Translations under genes and position numbers: made by a program
Assembly: GCF_005233515.1 (NCBI RefSeq)
Contig: NZ_QFZZ01000003.1
Coordinates: 711,259 to 775,258, forward strand
Direction of reading: 5' to 3'
Length of the DNA stretch: 64,000 nucleotides
DNA from: Pseudomonas sp. CFBP13508
GTDB lineage: Bacteria; Pseudomonadota; Gammaproteobacteria; Pseudomonadales; Pseudomonadaceae
Part shown: positions 42,925 through 53,711 of the stretch, in pieces
Layout of the letters: every line of letters begins with the position of its first letter
How positions within the stretch are numbered: position 1 is the stretch's first letter
The notes under the pieces: generated by a model
What the model saw: only the letters and a program-made list of their open reading frames with translations
What the model was told of the DNA's origin: nothing
Databases searched by the model: none

Positions 42925-43878
42925 ATGTCTGTGTTCACTCCCCTGGCTCGGCCCGAGCTGGAAACCTTTCTCGCCCCTTATGGGCTCGGCCGTCTGCTTG
43001 ATTTCCAGGGGATCGCCGCCGGCAGCGAAAACACCAATTTCTTCATCAGCCTGGAGCAGGGCGAGTTTGTCCTGACCCTGGTCGAACGCGGCCCGGTGCA
43101 GGAGATGCCGTTCTTCATCGACCTGCTCGACGTGCTGCACGAAGCCGATCTGCCGGTGCCTTACGCCCTGCGCACCACCGACGGCTTGGCCCTGCGTGAG
43201 CTCAAAGGCAAACCGGCGCTGCTGCAACCGCGCCTGTCCGGCAAGCACATCAAGGTCGCCAACGCCCAGCACTGCGCCCAGGTCGGCGAGTTGCAGGCGC
43301 ATCTGCACCTGGCGACCCAGGGCGAGCGCATGATCAAGCGCAAGACCGATCGCGGTCTGGACTGGATGCTGGAGGAGGGCACTGAATTTCTCTCGCACCT
43401 GAGCGATGAGCCGCGTGCCTTGCTGCAAAAGGCGCTGGATGAGATCACCGAGCGCAAAGACAAGATCCTTGCACTGCCTCGGGCGAACATTCACGCCGAC
43501 CTGTTCCGCGACAATGCGATGTTCGAAGGCACTCACCTGACCGGGCTGATCGACTTCTACAACGCCTGCTCGGGGCCGATGCTGTACGACGTGGCGATCG
43601 CGTTGAATGACTGGTGTTCGGACGAGGAGGGCGTGATCGATGGCCCGCGTGCGCGTGCGTTTCTCGGTGCCTATGCGGCGCTGCGCCCGTTCACGGCGGC
43701 GGAGGCTGAGCTCTGGCCAACGATGCTGCGTGTCGCTTGTGTGCGGTTCTGGCTGTCACGCCTGATCGCCGCCGAGCAGTTCGCCGGGCAGGATGTGTTG
43801 ATTCACGATCCGCAAGAGTTCGAGCAGCGCCTGGCGCAGCGGCAGAAGGTCAATACACCGTTGCCCTTCGCCCTCTGA
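42925..43878 (+). CDS. thrB: Homoserine kinase (APH-fold type)
   Basis: ThrB phosphorylates homoserine in threonine synthesis. The 317-residue protein is the pseudomonad type, related to aminoglycoside phosphotransferases rather than to the GHMP kinases of enteric bacteria. Diagnostic parts are AGSENTNFFI near 34-43, IHADLFRDNAMF near 191 (catalytic Asp), and GLIDFYNACSGPMLYDVAI near 207-225 (Mg-binding Asp). It follows the DUF2782 gene. A REPIN closes the unit. The other threonine genes are not in this window. Confidence 0.95.
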   Translation: MSVFTPLARPELETFLAPYGLGRLLDFQGIAAGSENTNFFISLEQGEFVLTLVERGPVQEMPFFIDLLDVLHEADLPVPYALRTTDGLALRELKGKPALLQPRLSGKHIKVANAQHCAQVGELQAHLHLATQGERMIKRKTDRGLDWMLEEGTEFLSHLSDEPRALLQKALDEITERKDKILALPRANIHADLFRDNAMFEGTHLTGLIDFYNACSGPMLYDVAIALNDWCSDEEGVIDGPRARAFLGAYAALRPFTAAEAELWPTMLRVACVRFWLSRLIAAEQFAGQDVLIHDPQEFEQRLAQRQKVNTPLPFAL

Positions 43879-43903
43879 GTAGATTCGCCAAGCAAACATG
43901 AAC

Positions 43904-43995
43904 CTGTGGGAGCGAGCCTGCTCGCGAAGGCGGCGGCCCGTTCAGCATTTTTGCTGACTGACCCACCGCTTTCGCGAGCAGGCTCGCTCCCACAG
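43904..43995. repeat. REPIN copy, GTGGGAGCGAGCCTGCTCGCG family
   Basis: CTGTGGGAGCGAGCCTGCTC starts at 43904 and its inverted partner ends at 43995. It separates the convergent thrB and znuA genes. Confidence 0.9.
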
Positions 43996-44006
43996 GGTTT
44001 GTGTTG

Positions 44007-44927
44007 TTACAGAGATTCCAGGCATCCGGCCAGATCATTGCCGAGTTTTTCCAGGACCTGCTCATATCCCTGAGCGGTCGCCGGCGTATAACCACCCAGC
44101 GCATCCAGCTCGGCCAGTTTCACTGGCAAACCGGCCACCAGTGTTTCTGCCAAGCGCGGACGCAACGGTGGCTCGCTGAACACACAGGTCTTGCCCGTTT
44201 CCTGCAAGCGCTTGCGCATCGCCGCCACGTGCTGGGCGCCGGGCTGGACTTCGGCGGCTACCGCGAACACCCCGGCGTGCTTCAGGCCGTAAGCGTCTTC
44301 GAAATAATCAAATGCTTCATGAAAGACGAAGTACGGCTTGCCTTCGACATTGGCCAGACGCTTCTTTAAACGCTGATCGAGCGCATCCAGACGTGCATCG
44401 AAGGCTTTGGCATTGCTCTGATAACGCTGGGCATTGGCCGGGTCGGCGGCGCTGAGGTCGGCGGCCATTTTGTCGGCGATCACCCGCGCATTGACCGGTG
44501 ACAGCCACAAATGTGCATCCAGCGAGCCGGGGCGATGATCGTGATCATGCTCGTTGGCTTCTTCGGCATGGGAATGGTTGTCCGCGCCGAAATGCCTCAG
44601 CTTCAGCCCTGGCAGATCCTGCACCGCAACGCTCGGCAGGCTGCGACCGCCGAGCACGCGCGGCAGGAAACCTTCCATGTCCGGGCCGATCCAGTAGAGC
44701 AGATCGACCGACTGCACCTTCCGTACGTCGGACGGGCGCAGGGCGTAATTGTGCGGCGAGGCACCCGGTGGCAGCAGCACCTCGGGAATCGCCACGCCGT
44801 CCTGCACGGCAGCGGCAATCAACTGCAACGGTTTGATGCTGGTGAGCACTTTGACCTCGGCCTGAGCCGTACCGATCAGCAGAAAACTGGCAACAAAAGC
44901 CACAAAAACAGAAAAAAGTCGGGACAC
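44007..44927 (-). CDS. znuA: Zinc ABC transporter substrate-binding protein ZnuA
   Basis: ZnuA captures zinc in the periplasm. The 306-residue precursor begins with a signal peptide (MSRLFSVFVAFVASFLLIGT, cleavage after AQA). Zinc ligands include the His in PPGASPHNYALRPSD near 60, a His-rich loop with DNHSHAEEANEHDHDH near 115-130, the His in LDAHLWLSP and that in FVFHEAFDYFEDAYG near 198. I chose the GTG at 44927; a GTG three codons upstream (44936) would add MVI and has a poorer ribosome site. It is divergent from zur with a candidate Zur site in between. Confidence 0.93.
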   Translation of the reverse strand: MSRLFSVFVAFVASFLLIGTAQAEVKVLTSIKPLQLIAAAVQDGVAIPEVLLPPGASPHNYALRPSDVRKVQSVDLLYWIGPDMEGFLPRVLGGRSLPSVAVQDLPGLKLRHFGADNHSHAEEANEHDHDHRPGSLDAHLWLSPVNARVIADKMAADLSAADPANAQRYQSNAKAFDARLDALDQRLKKRLANVEGKPYFVFHEAFDYFEDAYGLKHAGVFAVAAEVQPGAQHVAAMRKRLQETGKTCVFSEPPLRPRLAETLVAGLPVKLAELDALGGYTPATAQGYEQVLEKLGNDLAGCLESL

Positions 44928-44954
44928 GATGACCACTCAAGGAAGCGAGAACGG

Positions 44955-44967
44955 GTAACATAATAAC
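44955..44967. promoter_or_regulatory. Candidate Zur operator between znuA and zur
   Basis: GTAACATAATAAC agrees at 9 of 13 positions with the GTTATAATATAAC core of gammaproteobacterial Zur boxes. Its place in the divergent znuA/zur promoter region supports it. Confidence 0.5.
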
Positions 44968-44993
44968 GTCTCCAGCAAATCTCGTCGCCGCTC

Positions 44994-45475
44994 ATGCCTA
45001 TTACACCGATTGCCAGCCGTCCCCACGACCACTCCCATTGCGTGCACAGCGCTTTGTCCGAGGCCGATACCTTGTGCGCGCAAAAGGGCTTGCGTCTGAC
45101 TGCCCTGCGCCGCCGCGTGCTGGAACTGGTCTGGCAAAGCCACAAGCCGCTGGGTGCCTACGACATCCTCGCTGTGCTCAGCGAACAGGACGGCCGCCGC
45201 GCCGCGCCGCCAACGGTGTACCGCGCGCTGGATTTCCTGCTGGAAAACGGCTTGGTTCATCGCATTTCGTCGCTCAACGCCTTCGTTGGCTGTGTACACC
45301 CGGAACACGCGCATCAGGGCCAGTTCCTGATCTGTCGCGAGTGCCACGCCGCTATCGAACTTGAGCAAAAAGTGATCAGCGACGCGATCATCAGCAGCGC
45401 CAAAGAGGTCGGTTTCATCGTCGAAGCGCAGACCGTCGAAGTGGTTGGCCTGTGCGCCGGTTGCCAGGGGGCCTG

Positions 45476-45476
<1 letters not shown>
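44994..45476 (+). CDS. zur: Zinc uptake regulator Zur (Fur family)
   Basis: Zur represses zinc uptake genes when zinc is sufficient. The 160-residue protein has a winged helix ([15 protein letters not shown], then [19 protein letters not shown]) and a C-terminal metal domain with [19 protein letters not shown] near 101-119 and CAGC near 155, the structural zinc cysteines. The N-terminal extension HDHSHCVHS is His-rich. znuC overlaps the stop by 1 bp (TGATG), so the regulator heads the znuCB operon. In P. aeruginosa the same gene was once called np20. Confidence 0.95.
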
Positions 45477-46253
<777 letters not shown>

Positions 46254-46261
<8 letters not shown>

Positions 46262-47042
46262 TTTTCTGTTGTATGCCCTGCTTGCAGGTCTGGCCCTGGC
46301 GCTGGTGGCAGGGCCGCTCGGTTCGTTTGTGGTGTGGCGGCGCATGGCCTATTTCGGCGACACCCTGTCTCACGCCGCGTTGCTTGGCGTGGCACTGGGG
46401 TTTTTGCTGGACGTCAGCCCGACCGTGGCGGTGACGGTCGGTTGCCTGCTGCTGGCGGTGCTCTTGGTGACGCTGCAACAGCGTCAGCCACTGGCATCCG
46501 ACACGCTGTTGGGAATTCTTGCACCGAGCACGCTCTCTCTCGGCCTGGTGGTACTAAGCTTCATGCATGAAGTGCGGATCGACCTGATGGCCTATCTGTT
46601 TGGCGACTTGCTGGCGATCAGTCCGAGCGACCTGGCGTGGATTCTCGGTGGCACCGCGGCGGTGCTGGTGTTGCTGGTGACGCTGTGGCGGCCGCTGCTG
46701 GCGGTCACCGTGCACGAAGAACTGGCGCGGGTCGAAGGCCTTCCGGTTGCGGGTTTGCGCTTGGCGCTGATGCTGTTGATCGCGGTGGTGATCGCCGTGG
46801 CGATGAAAATCGTCGGGGTGCTGCTGATCACTTCGCTGCTGATCATCCCGGCGGCTGCGGCACAGCGTCACGCCCGTTCGCCGGAGCAGATGGCGCTGGG
46901 CGCGAGCCTGCTGGGCATGCTCGCGGTGTGCGGCGGGCTGGCGTTATCGTGGTTCAAGGACACCCCGGCGGGGCCGTCGATCGTTGTGACGGCAGCCGCG
47001 CTGTTTCTGTTGAGTTTTGTTCTGCCCCGTCGTGGGGTGTAG
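46254..47042 (+). CDS. znuB: Zinc ABC transporter permease ZnuB
   Basis: This 262-residue ABC-3 type permease forms the membrane channel for zinc. It has about seven to eight hydrophobic helices (for example [20 protein letters not shown] at the start) and the family blocks [20 protein letters not shown] near 30-49 and [18 protein letters not shown] near 188-205. The ATG at 46254 lies in the znuC reading frame end, an 8-bp overlap that couples their translation. No further zinc gene follows; a lipoprotein gene begins 37 bp later. Confidence 0.95.
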
Positions 47043-47079
47043 ACTTGGCCGCTTTTTGCGCAATTAGAGAGTCGCAGGA

Positions 47080-47793
47080 ATGAAGCCGTTCGCCTCCCGT
47101 TATCTGCTCCTTGTCGCATTTTCAGTGCTGCTGGGCGCCTGCCAAAGCACGCCGCCGGTGGCTGAAGTCCCGGATGCGCGGGCTACGGCCATCGCACAGC
47201 TGGAGCAAAGCCTGGCCAGCAGCGAACTGGCCACCGCCGAAGACCAGTTAGCCGCGTTACAGGCCGACACCCCCAACGATCAATCCCTTGAGCAGTACCA
47301 GCGGCAGCTGGCCGAGGCGTATTTGCGCCGCAGCCAGATCGTCCTGCAGAAGGGTGATGTCAACGCTGCAGCCACTGCATTGAGCCGTGCTCGCGCCCTG
47401 ATGCCCAAAGCGCCCGCGCTGACCGGCGGCGTCAACGGCGCGATCACCGAAGCGCGCAAGGCCGAGTTGGAAAAGGCTGAGGCCGCGCTGCTGGCTGCCG
47501 AAGCCAGGCCGAAAGCCAAGGTCATCGACCCGACCGCCGAGAGCACGACGGTTGCGTTGAACATCGGCGATATTCACAAGCTGCAACGACAACTCGACGC
47601 CATCGCCGCCGATGTGGTGAGTTATGAGTGCGCTGTCAGTATCCAGGCCCCGCGCACCGCAGATTATCCGTGGCTGGCGACGTTGTTGAGCAAGCGAGTA
47701 AAGAAGCTTGATCCTGATTTTGATTTGCTGATCGAAAAGCAGATCTTGCGCACAGTGCCGGCGCAGATGGTTTTAAGCCCGCGCAAGCCATAA
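47080..47793 (+). CDS. Lipoprotein of unknown function (PA5502-like)
   Basis: This 237-residue protein starts MKPFASRYLLLVAFSVLLGA with a lipobox (LLGAC) and lipidated cysteine at 21. The rest is predominantly helical, with ALSSELATAEDQLAALQAD-like heptads and a short repetitive Ala/Glu segment (ARKAELEKAEAALLAAEARP) that could form a coiled coil. The C-terminal third (LQRQLDAIAADVVSYECAVS) looks folded. It has weak TPR-like character at 50-110. P. aeruginosa has a homologue just after znuB. Role unknown. Confidence 0.75.
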   Translation: MKPFASRYLLLVAFSVLLGACQSTPPVAEVPDARATAIAQLEQSLASSELATAEDQLAALQADTPNDQSLEQYQRQLAEAYLRRSQIVLQKGDVNAAATALSRARALMPKAPALTGGVNGAITEARKAELEKAEAALLAAEARPKAKVIDPTAESTTVALNIGDIHKLQRQLDAIAADVVSYECAVSIQAPRTADYPWLATLLSKRVKKLDPDFDLLIEKQILRTVPAQMVLSPRKP

Positions 47794-47826
47794 AAAGCTT
47801 CGTCGGAACGCCGCCCGGAGCCGGTT

Positions 47827-47877
47827 CGCTCCCACAGGTGCAACAGCGTACCTGTGGGAGCGAGCCTGCTCGCGAAA
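47827..47877. repeat. REP pair, inverted arrangement with half REPIN
   Basis: CGCTCCCACAGGT (47827-47839) and ACCTGTGGGAGCG (47850-47862) form a 13-bp stem, followed by AGCCTGCTCGCGAA. The two REP cores face the opposite way from the normal REPIN, so only the outer ends are paired. Confidence 0.75.
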
Positions 47878-47901
47878 ACGTCCTCTCAGCCAATAAAGAT
47901 C

Positions 47902-50043
47902 TTAAGCCGGAATCGCCTTGGCCCTAGGCTCCCGCGCCCAGACCCGATGCTCGCCAATCGCGGCGAAGAACGGCTTGGTCAACGCCCCCACATCCGCGCC
48001 CTGCAACAACCCCGCATCCGCATCGAGCTTCAGCAAGTCCTGCAATTGTTTGGCCTCGCCGTGCAGCGCGATCGCCTTCAGGTGCTTGTACGCTTCCAGC
48101 AGGTAATGCAACGCCACTCCATCACCGCTCAACGCAGTAATCGACGCCGCGCCACCCGGTACGAACACGGCGTCGAAAGCGATTGAAGGCATGCCTTCCA
48201 TCGACGCATCCACCGGCAACGCCTTGCCGTCAGCTGTCTTGACTGGCGCCGAGGTCGGGCCAAGCAGTTTCGCATGGGCGCCTTCGGCTTCCAGCGCTTT
48301 CTTCATCGCATCGATGGCTGCAGCGTCAACACCATTGGCAGCAAGGATCGCCACCTTGCGCGTCTTGATATTGCCTGGCAGCAGGTTGGCCTGGCTCAGC
48401 GCTGGCGATTGCTCCAGCGAGGTCTTGCGCACTTCGACCGTGCCTTTGGCTGGTGCCGGCAAACCGAGGTTCTCCGCCACGCGTTTGGCCAGGGTCAGGT
48501 CGATATTGGCAAGGATCTCGTTCACTTCACGGGCACGAATGAACTCACGCTCGACCTTGCCCAGCTCGAAGCTGTAGGCAGCGATGATGTGCTCTTTCTC
48601 GTGGTCGCTCATGCTGTTGAAGAACAAGCGGGCCTGGGAGAAGTGATCGCTGAACGATTCGCTGCGCTGACGGATCTTCGCTGCGTCGATGCGCTCCGGG
48701 TAGCTCTCGAAACCACCGTCCTGTGCCGCCGGCGGGGTTTCTTTCGGCCAGCCGCCGTCGATCGAGTTTGGCTCGTAAGAAGCGCGGCCCTTGTCGATGG
48801 TGGTGCGGTGCTGTGCGTCACGCTGGCCGTTGTGGAACGGCGCCACCGGACGGTTGATCGGCAGCTCATGGAAGTTCGGCCCGCCGAGTCGGCTGATCTG
48901 CGTGTCGGTGTAGGAAAACAGCCGACCTTGCAGCAGCGGGTCGTTGGAGAAGTCGATACCCGGCACGATGTGGCCCGGGCAGAAAGCAACCTGCTCGGTT
49001 TCCGCGAAGAAATTGTCCGGGTTGCGATTCAGGGTCATTTTGCCCAGTGGCGTAATCGGCACGATTTCTTCGGGGATGATCTTGGTCGGGTCGAGGATGT
49101 CGAAATCAAAGTCGTGCTCGTTTTCTTCTTCGACGATCTGCACGCCCAGTTCCCATTCCGGGTAGTCGCCCATCTCGATCGCTTCCCACAGGTCGCGACG
49201 GTGGTAATCGGTGTCTTTACCGGCGAGCTTCTGCGCCTCGTCCCACACCAGCGAGCAGGTGCCGGCGGTTGGGCGCCAGTGGAATTTGACGAAGCGCGAT
49301 TTGCCCTCGGCGTTGATCAGGCGGAAGGTGTGCACGCCGAAGCCCTGCATGCTGCGCAGGCTTTTCGGGATCGCCCGGTCGGACATCGCCCAGATGACCA
49401 TGTGCGCCGATTCCGGCACCAGTGAGACGAAGTCCCAGAACGTATCGTGAGCCGAGCCGCCGGTGGGGATTTCGTTGTGCGGCTCGGGTTTCACCGCATG
49501 GACGAAGTCCGGGAACTTGATCGCGTCCTGAATGAAGAACACCGGCATGTTGTTGCCGACCAGGTCGAAGTTGCCTTCATCGGTAAAGAATTTCACCGCA
49601 AAGCCGCGCACGTCACGCACGGTATCGCCGGAACCCCTTGGCCCCTGCACCGTGGAAAAGCGCACGAACACTGGGGTTTTCTTGCCCGGATCCTGTAGGA
49701 AACCGGCCTTGGTCAGCGCTGCATGGTTCTCGTAGGTCTGAAAGAAACCGTGCGCGCCAGTGCCGCGAGCATGGACGATGCGCTCCGGAATGCGCTCATG
49801 GTCAAAGTGCGTGATTTTTTCACGCATGATGAAGTCTTCCAGCAGCGACGGCCCGCGCGGCCCGGCTTTGAGGGTGTTCTGGTTGTCGGCGATCTTCACG
49901 CCCTGATTGGTGCGCAGTGCCTGACCGGTGGCGTCCGAACGGAATTCTTCCAGGCTGTCGAGCTTGGCGTTGGTGTTGGCGCGATCCGGGGTGTCGGTTC
50001 CGGCCATCTCGCTTTTATCGGGTGCAGGCTTTTTGATGCTCAT
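47902..50043 (-). CDS. katE: Large-subunit catalase (HPII type)
   Basis: KatE disproportionates hydrogen peroxide. The 713-residue protein is a clade 2 catalase. The active site is [15 protein letters not shown] near 85-99 (catalytic His), [20 protein letters not shown] follows, and the heme tyrosine lies in [14 protein letters not shown] near 370. The last 150 residues form the class I glutamine-amidotransferase-like domain ([29 protein letters not shown]). The start at 50043 ([10 protein letters not shown]) has GAGGAG upstream; the frame is open further but without homology. In P. aeruginosa katE is elsewhere, so this site between the lipoprotein gene and metN is a lineage-specific arrangement. 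RpoS control is usual for katE, but no promoter was assigned. Confidence 0.95.
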   Translation of the reverse strand: MSIKKPAPDKSEMAGTDTPDRANTNAKLDSLEEFRSDATGQALRTNQGVKIADNQNTLKAGPRGPSLLEDFIMREKITHFDHERIPERIVHARGTGAHGFFQTYENHAALTKAGFLQDPGKKTPVFVRFSTVQGPRGSGDTVRDVRGFAVKFFTDEGNFDLVGNNMPVFFIQDAIKFPDFVHAVKPEPHNEIPTGGSAHDTFWDFVSLVPESAHMVIWAMSDRAIPKSLRSMQGFGVHTFRLINAEGKSRFVKFHWRPTAGTCSLVWDEAQKLAGKDTDYHRRDLWEAIEMGDYPEWELGVQIVEEENEHDFDFDILDPTKIIPEEIVPITPLGKMTLNRNPDNFFAETEQVAFCPGHIVPGIDFSNDPLLQGRLFSYTDTQISRLGGPNFHELPINRPVAPFHNGQRDAQHRTTIDKGRASYEPNSIDGGWPKETPPAAQDGGFESYPERIDAAKIRQRSESFSDHFSQARLFFNSMSDHEKEHIIAAYSFELGKVEREFIRAREVNEILANIDLTLAKRVAENLGLPAPAKGTVEVRKTSLEQSPALSQANLLPGNIKTRKVAILAANGVDAAAIDAMKKALEAEGAHAKLLGPTSAPVKTADGKALPVDASMEGMPSIAFDAVFVPGGAASITALSGDGVALHYLLEAYKHLKAIALHGEAKQLQDLLKLDADAGLLQGADVGALTKPFFAAIGEHRVWAREPRAKAIPA

Positions 50044-50305
50044 CAGACGTAAACTCCTCGTTTGGCCCCGGATGCCTTCCGCAGACCCTTGAGTGATTCC
50101 CGGGCACGGCACCCAGGGTTTCAAGTCGCTTAAGTAGTGACTGATGAGCGTTTCAGCCGTTCCGTTTATCTGACCTTTGATCGCGTTATTGCCAAATTGA
50201 AGGTTAATTGCGAAATAAATGCTAAGAACCTCTATACGGACAGGCTAAAATGCGCGCCCGGCTAACCGCTGATCCTTTTCCAACGCGCCCCACAAGGTTC
50301 GCTAC

Positions 50306-51313
50306 GTGATCGAGTTTCAAAACGTCCACAAGACTTACCGCGTTGCCGGTAAGGATATTCCCGCGCTGCACCCGACCAGTCTCGCCATCGAGAACGGTCA
50401 GGTGTTCGGCCTGATTGGCCATTCCGGTGCGGGCAAAAGTACCCTGCTGCGTCTGATCAATCGCCTGGAAGATTCCAGTGGCGGCAAGATCATCGTCGAC
50501 GGCGAAGAAGTCACTGCACTGGACGCCAACGGCCTGCGCCGTTTCCGCCAGCAGGTCGGGATGATCTTCCAGCACTTCAATCTGCTCGCCTCCAAGACTG
50601 TCGCCGACAATGTCGCTTTGCCGCTGACCCTGGCCGGTGAGTTGTCGAGCAGCGAAATCAACCAACGCGTGGCCGAGTTGCTGGCGCGGGTCGGTTTGTC
50701 CGACCACGCGAAAAAGTACCCGGCGCAATTGTCCGGCGGTCAGAAGCAACGCGTCGGCATTGCCCGTGCGCTGGCGACCAAGCCGAAGATTCTGCTGTGC
50801 GACGAGGCCACCAGCGCCCTCGACCCGCAGACCACGGCATCGGTCCTGCAACTGCTGGCCGAAATCAATCGCGAACTGAAACTGACCATCGTCCTGATCA
50901 CCCACGAAATGGACGTGATCCGGCGCGTCTGCGATCAGGTCGCGGTGATGGACGCCGGCGTGATCGTCGAGCAGGGTCCGGTGGCCGATGTGTTCCTGCA
51001 TCCGCAGCACCCGACCACCAAGCGTTTCGTCCAGGAAAGCGAGCAGATTGACGAGAGCGAGCAGCGTGACGACTTCGCACACGTGCCCGGGCGCATCGTG
51101 CGTCTGACCTTCCAGGGCGAAGCGACCTATGCGCCGTTGCTCGGCACCGTCGCCCGGGAAACCGGCGTCGACTACAGCATCCTCGCCGGTCGCATTGACC
51201 GCATCAAAGACATTCCGTACGGGCAACTGACCCTCGCTGTCACCGGTGGCGACATGGAGGCGGCGTTTGCCCGCTTCACCGCCGCTGACGTTCACATGGA
51301 GGTGTTGCGCTAA
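50306..51313 (+). CDS. metN: Methionine ABC transporter ATPase MetN
   Basis: MetN powers import of methionine. The 335-residue protein has Walker A GHSGAGKS near 38-45, signature [15 protein letters not shown] near 141-155, Walker [14 protein letters not shown] near 161-173 and the H-loop VLITHEMD. The C-terminal 90 residues ([20 protein letters not shown] onward) form the NIL domain, which senses intracellular methionine. The predicted start is the GTG at 50306. metI begins at the stop with a 1-bp overlap (TAATG). Confidence 0.95.
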   Translation: MIEFQNVHKTYRVAGKDIPALHPTSLAIENGQVFGLIGHSGAGKSTLLRLINRLEDSSGGKIIVDGEEVTALDANGLRRFRQQVGMIFQHFNLLASKTVADNVALPLTLAGELSSSEINQRVAELLARVGLSDHAKKYPAQLSGGQKQRVGIARALATKPKILLCDEATSALDPQTTASVLQLLAEINRELKLTIVLITHEMDVIRRVCDQVAVMDAGVIVEQGPVADVFLHPQHPTTKRFVQESEQIDESEQRDDFAHVPGRIVRLTFQGEATYAPLLGTVARETGVDYSILAGRIDRIKDIPYGQLTLAVTGGDMEAAFARFTAADVHMEVLR

Positions 51314-51987
51314 TGGCTGACCTGATGAGTTTCTTCGCCAATATCGACTGGTACGAAATCTGGCTGGCGACTGGCGACACCATGCTGATGCTCGGCGGTT
51401 CGCTGCTGTTCACCGTGCTGCTCGGCCTGCCGCTGGGCGTGCTGCTGTTTCTCTGCAGCCCGCGTCAATTGCTGGAAAACCGTGGCCTCTTCGCGGTGCT
51501 GTCGCTGGTGGTGAACATCTTGCGTTCGCTGCCGTTCATCATCCTGCTGATCGTGATGATCCCGTTCACCGTGCTGATCACCGGCACCTCGCTGGGTGTG
51601 GCCGGGGCGATCCCGCCGCTGGTGGTCGGTGCTACGCCGTTCTTCGCGCGTCTGGTGGAAACCGCGCTGCGCGAAGTCGATCGCGGCATTATCGAAGCGA
51701 CCCAGTCGATGGGCGCGACCACGCGGCAGATCATCATGAACGCCTTGCTGCCGGAAGCCCGTCCGGGCATCTTCGCAGCGATTACGGTGACAGCGATTAC
51801 ACTGGTGTCCTACACGGCGATGGCCGGTGTGGTCGGCGCCGGTGGTCTGGGTGACCTGGCGATCCGTTTCGGCTACCAGCGTTTCCAGACCGACGTAATG
51901 ATCGTCACCGTGGTGCTGCTGTTGATTCTGGTGCAAGTGCTGCAAATGGTTGGCGACCGCCTGGTCGTGCATTTCTCGCGCAAATAA
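51313..51987 (+). CDS. metI: Methionine ABC transporter permease MetI
   Basis: This 224-residue permease has about five membrane helices and the MetI EAA loop, EVDRGIIEATQSMGATTRQI near 117-136, that docks on MetN. Other marks are NILRSLPFIILLIVMIPF near 71-88 and VSYTAMAGVVGAGGLGDLAI near 163-182. It overlaps metN by 1 bp and is followed 64 bp later by metQ. The three genes form one operon ended by a strong terminator. Confidence 0.95.
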   Translation: MADLMSFFANIDWYEIWLATGDTMLMLGGSLLFTVLLGLPLGVLLFLCSPRQLLENRGLFAVLSLVVNILRSLPFIILLIVMIPFTVLITGTSLGVAGAIPPLVVGATPFFARLVETALREVDRGIIEATQSMGATTRQIIMNALLPEARPGIFAAITVTAITLVSYTAMAGVVGAGGLGDLAIRFGYQRFQTDVMIVTVVLLLILVQVLQMVGDRLVVHFSRK

Positions 51988-52051
51988 GCGGTTTTTTAAT
52001 CAAGAGGCGCGGGCCATTCGCTGGCGGGCGCCCTCACAAGGAGTTAGCTGA

Positions 52052-52822
52052 ATGAAAAAACTGATCGCTGCTTTCGCCGCTGTTGCGGCGTTTTCGGCCC
52101 ACGCCGAGACCCTGACCGTTGCCGCCACCCCGGTGCCGCACGCGGAAATCCTCGAGTTCGTCAAACCGGCCCTGGCCAAGGAAGGCGTGGATCTGAAGGT
52201 CAAGGTCTTCACCGACTACATCCAGCCGAACGTACAGGTAGCGGAGAAGCGTCTGGACGCCAACTTCTTCCAGCACCAGCCGTACCTGGATGAGTTCAAC
52301 AAGGCCAAGGGCACCAGCCTCGTCGCCGTGACCGGCGTGCACCTGGAGCCGCTGGGCGCTTATTCGAGCAAGCTCAAGGATCTGAAAGACCTGCCCGGTG
52401 GTGCCAACGTGGTGATCCCGAACGACGCCACCAACGGCGGCCGTGCGCTGTTGCTGCTGGCCAAGGCTGGCGTGATCACTTTGAAGGATCCGAGCAACAT
52501 TCTGTCGACCCTCAAAGACATCGAGCAAAACCCGAAAGACCTGAAATTCCGTGAACTGGAAGCCGCGACCATCCCGCGCGTGCTGACCCAGGTCGATCTG
52601 GCGTTGATCAACACCAACTACGCGCTGGAAGCCAAGCTTGATCCGTCCAAGGATGCGCTGGTGATCGAAGGCAACGACTCGCCGTACGTGAACATCCTCG
52701 TGTCCCGCGCGGACAACAAGGACAGCGACGCGATGAAGAAACTGGCTGCTGCGCTGCACAGCCCGGAAGTGAAGCAGTTCATTACCGAGAAGTACAAAGG
52801 CGCGGTGTTGCCGGCGTTCTGA
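52052..52822 (+). CDS. metQ: Methionine-binding periplasmic protein MetQ
   Basis: This 256-residue protein starts MKKLIAAFAAVAAFSAHAET, a standard signal peptide with AHA cleavage at 18. There is no lipobox cysteine, unlike E. coli MetQ, so it should be a soluble periplasmic protein. The mature part, with VAATPVPHAEILEFVKPALA and NFFQHQPYLDEFNKAKG near 72-88, is the NlpA/MetQ fold. The ATG at 52052 follows AAGGAG. It is the last gene of metNIQ. Confidence 0.95.
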   Translation: MKKLIAAFAAVAAFSAHAETLTVAATPVPHAEILEFVKPALAKEGVDLKVKVFTDYIQPNVQVAEKRLDANFFQHQPYLDEFNKAKGTSLVAVTGVHLEPLGAYSSKLKDLKDLPGGANVVIPNDATNGGRALLLLAKAGVITLKDPSNILSTLKDIEQNPKDLKFRELEAATIPRVLTQVDLALINTNYALEAKLDPSKDALVIEGNDSPYVNILVSRADNKDSDAMKKLAAALHSPEVKQFITEKYKGAVLPAF

Positions 52823-52840
52823 TTCAGGTTGCTGCAATGA

Positions 52841-52871
52841 AAAAGGGGACGCCAATGGCGTCCCCTTTTTT
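52841..52871 (+). terminator. Rho-independent terminator of metNIQ
   Basis: AAAAGGGGACGCC (52841-52853) pairs with GGCGTCCCCTTTT around AAT and is followed by TT. It begins 18 bp after the metQ stop. Confidence 0.92.
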
Positions 52872-52908
52872 GTGTCTGGTGCCTGGCTTGCGACCTGCCT
52901 TGAAGCTT

Positions 52909-53056
52909 CCCCTCACCCCAGCCCTCTCCCGAGGGAGAGGGGGCCGACCTTCAAGCTTTTCGAGCCTGAGTTCGACTCACAATTGCAGGTCGGCGCAATT
53001 CGAATAAACACCTCGGTCAGTCCCCTCTCCCTCTGGGAGAGGGTTAGGGTGAGGGG
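52909..53056. repeat. ~150-bp inverted-repeat element, CCCTCACCC family, copy 2
   Basis: CCCCTCACCCCAGCCCTCTC begins at 52909 and its inverted counterpart ends at 53056. The interior is the reverse complement of copy 1 in part: AAACACCTCGGTCAGTC near 53006 matches GACTGACCGAGCTGTTT in copy 1. The copy lies between metQ and the SCO gene and takes up the whole space after the terminator. Confidence 0.8.
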
Positions 53057-53075
53057 CTATTTAGCTTTTGAACTG

Positions 53076-53711
53076 TCAATTGCGCTCAAGCATCGCCGGC
53101 AACTGCGCCACCAGCTTGGCATTGTTCAACGGCGCGCGGATAAACCCGCGCTGTGTGCCGTCCGGGCCGATCACGGCGAGATTGCCGCTGTGATCCACGG
53201 TGTAGTTCGGCTTGCTGGTATCGGCGGGAATGAACGGAATGCTCACCGCGTTCGCCACCTTCTGCAGCTCCTCGATAGATGAAGGCGTCAGGCCAATGAA
53301 CTGCGGATCGAAGTAGCCCAGGTACTGCTTCAACTGCTTCGGCGTGTCGCGGTTGGGGTCAACGCTGACCAGCACGATCTGCAATTTATCCACAGCCTCT
53401 TTCGGCAATTCACTCTTGATCTGCCGCAGTTGCGCCAGGGTGGTCGGGCAGATGTCCGGGCAGAAGGTGTAGCCGAAGAACAACAGACTCCACTTGCCTT
53501 TCAACTCGTCGATGGCAACTGGTTTGCCGTCCTGATCGGTCATGGTCACGTCCGGCAGGTTGCGGCTCTGCGGCAGCAGGATAATGCCGGCGTCGATCAG
53601 CGCAGTCGGATCGCCCTGGCCTTTGCCGTTCAGCACTTTATTCACGGTAAGCCCGAGGATCAGCGCGATCACGGCGACGAGGATGAAGACGGTTTTCTGG
53701 GTTCGGGTCAT
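53076..53711 (-). CDS. SCO1/SenC family copper chaperone
   Basis: SCO proteins deliver copper to the CuA site of cytochrome c oxidase subunit II. The 211-residue protein has one N-terminal membrane helix ([20 protein letters not shown], about 8-27) and a thioredoxin-like domain. Copper ligands are CPDIC (C84, C88) and H174 in DHSGNL. The ATG at 53711 overlaps the end of cyoE by 4 bp (on the minus strand cyoE comes first). It is the last gene of the cox assembly operon. A CCCTCACCC repeat element follows. Confidence 0.94.
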   Translation of the reverse strand: MTRTQKTVFILVAVIALILGLTVNKVLNGKGQGDPTALIDAGIILLPQSRNLPDVTMTDQDGKPVAIDELKGKWSLLFFGYTFCPDICPTTLAQLRQIKSELPKEAVDKLQIVLVSVDPNRDTPKQLKQYLGYFDPQFIGLTPSSIEELQKVANAVSIPFIPADTSKPNYTVDHSGNLAVIGPDGTQRGFIRAPLNNAKLVAQLPAMLERN

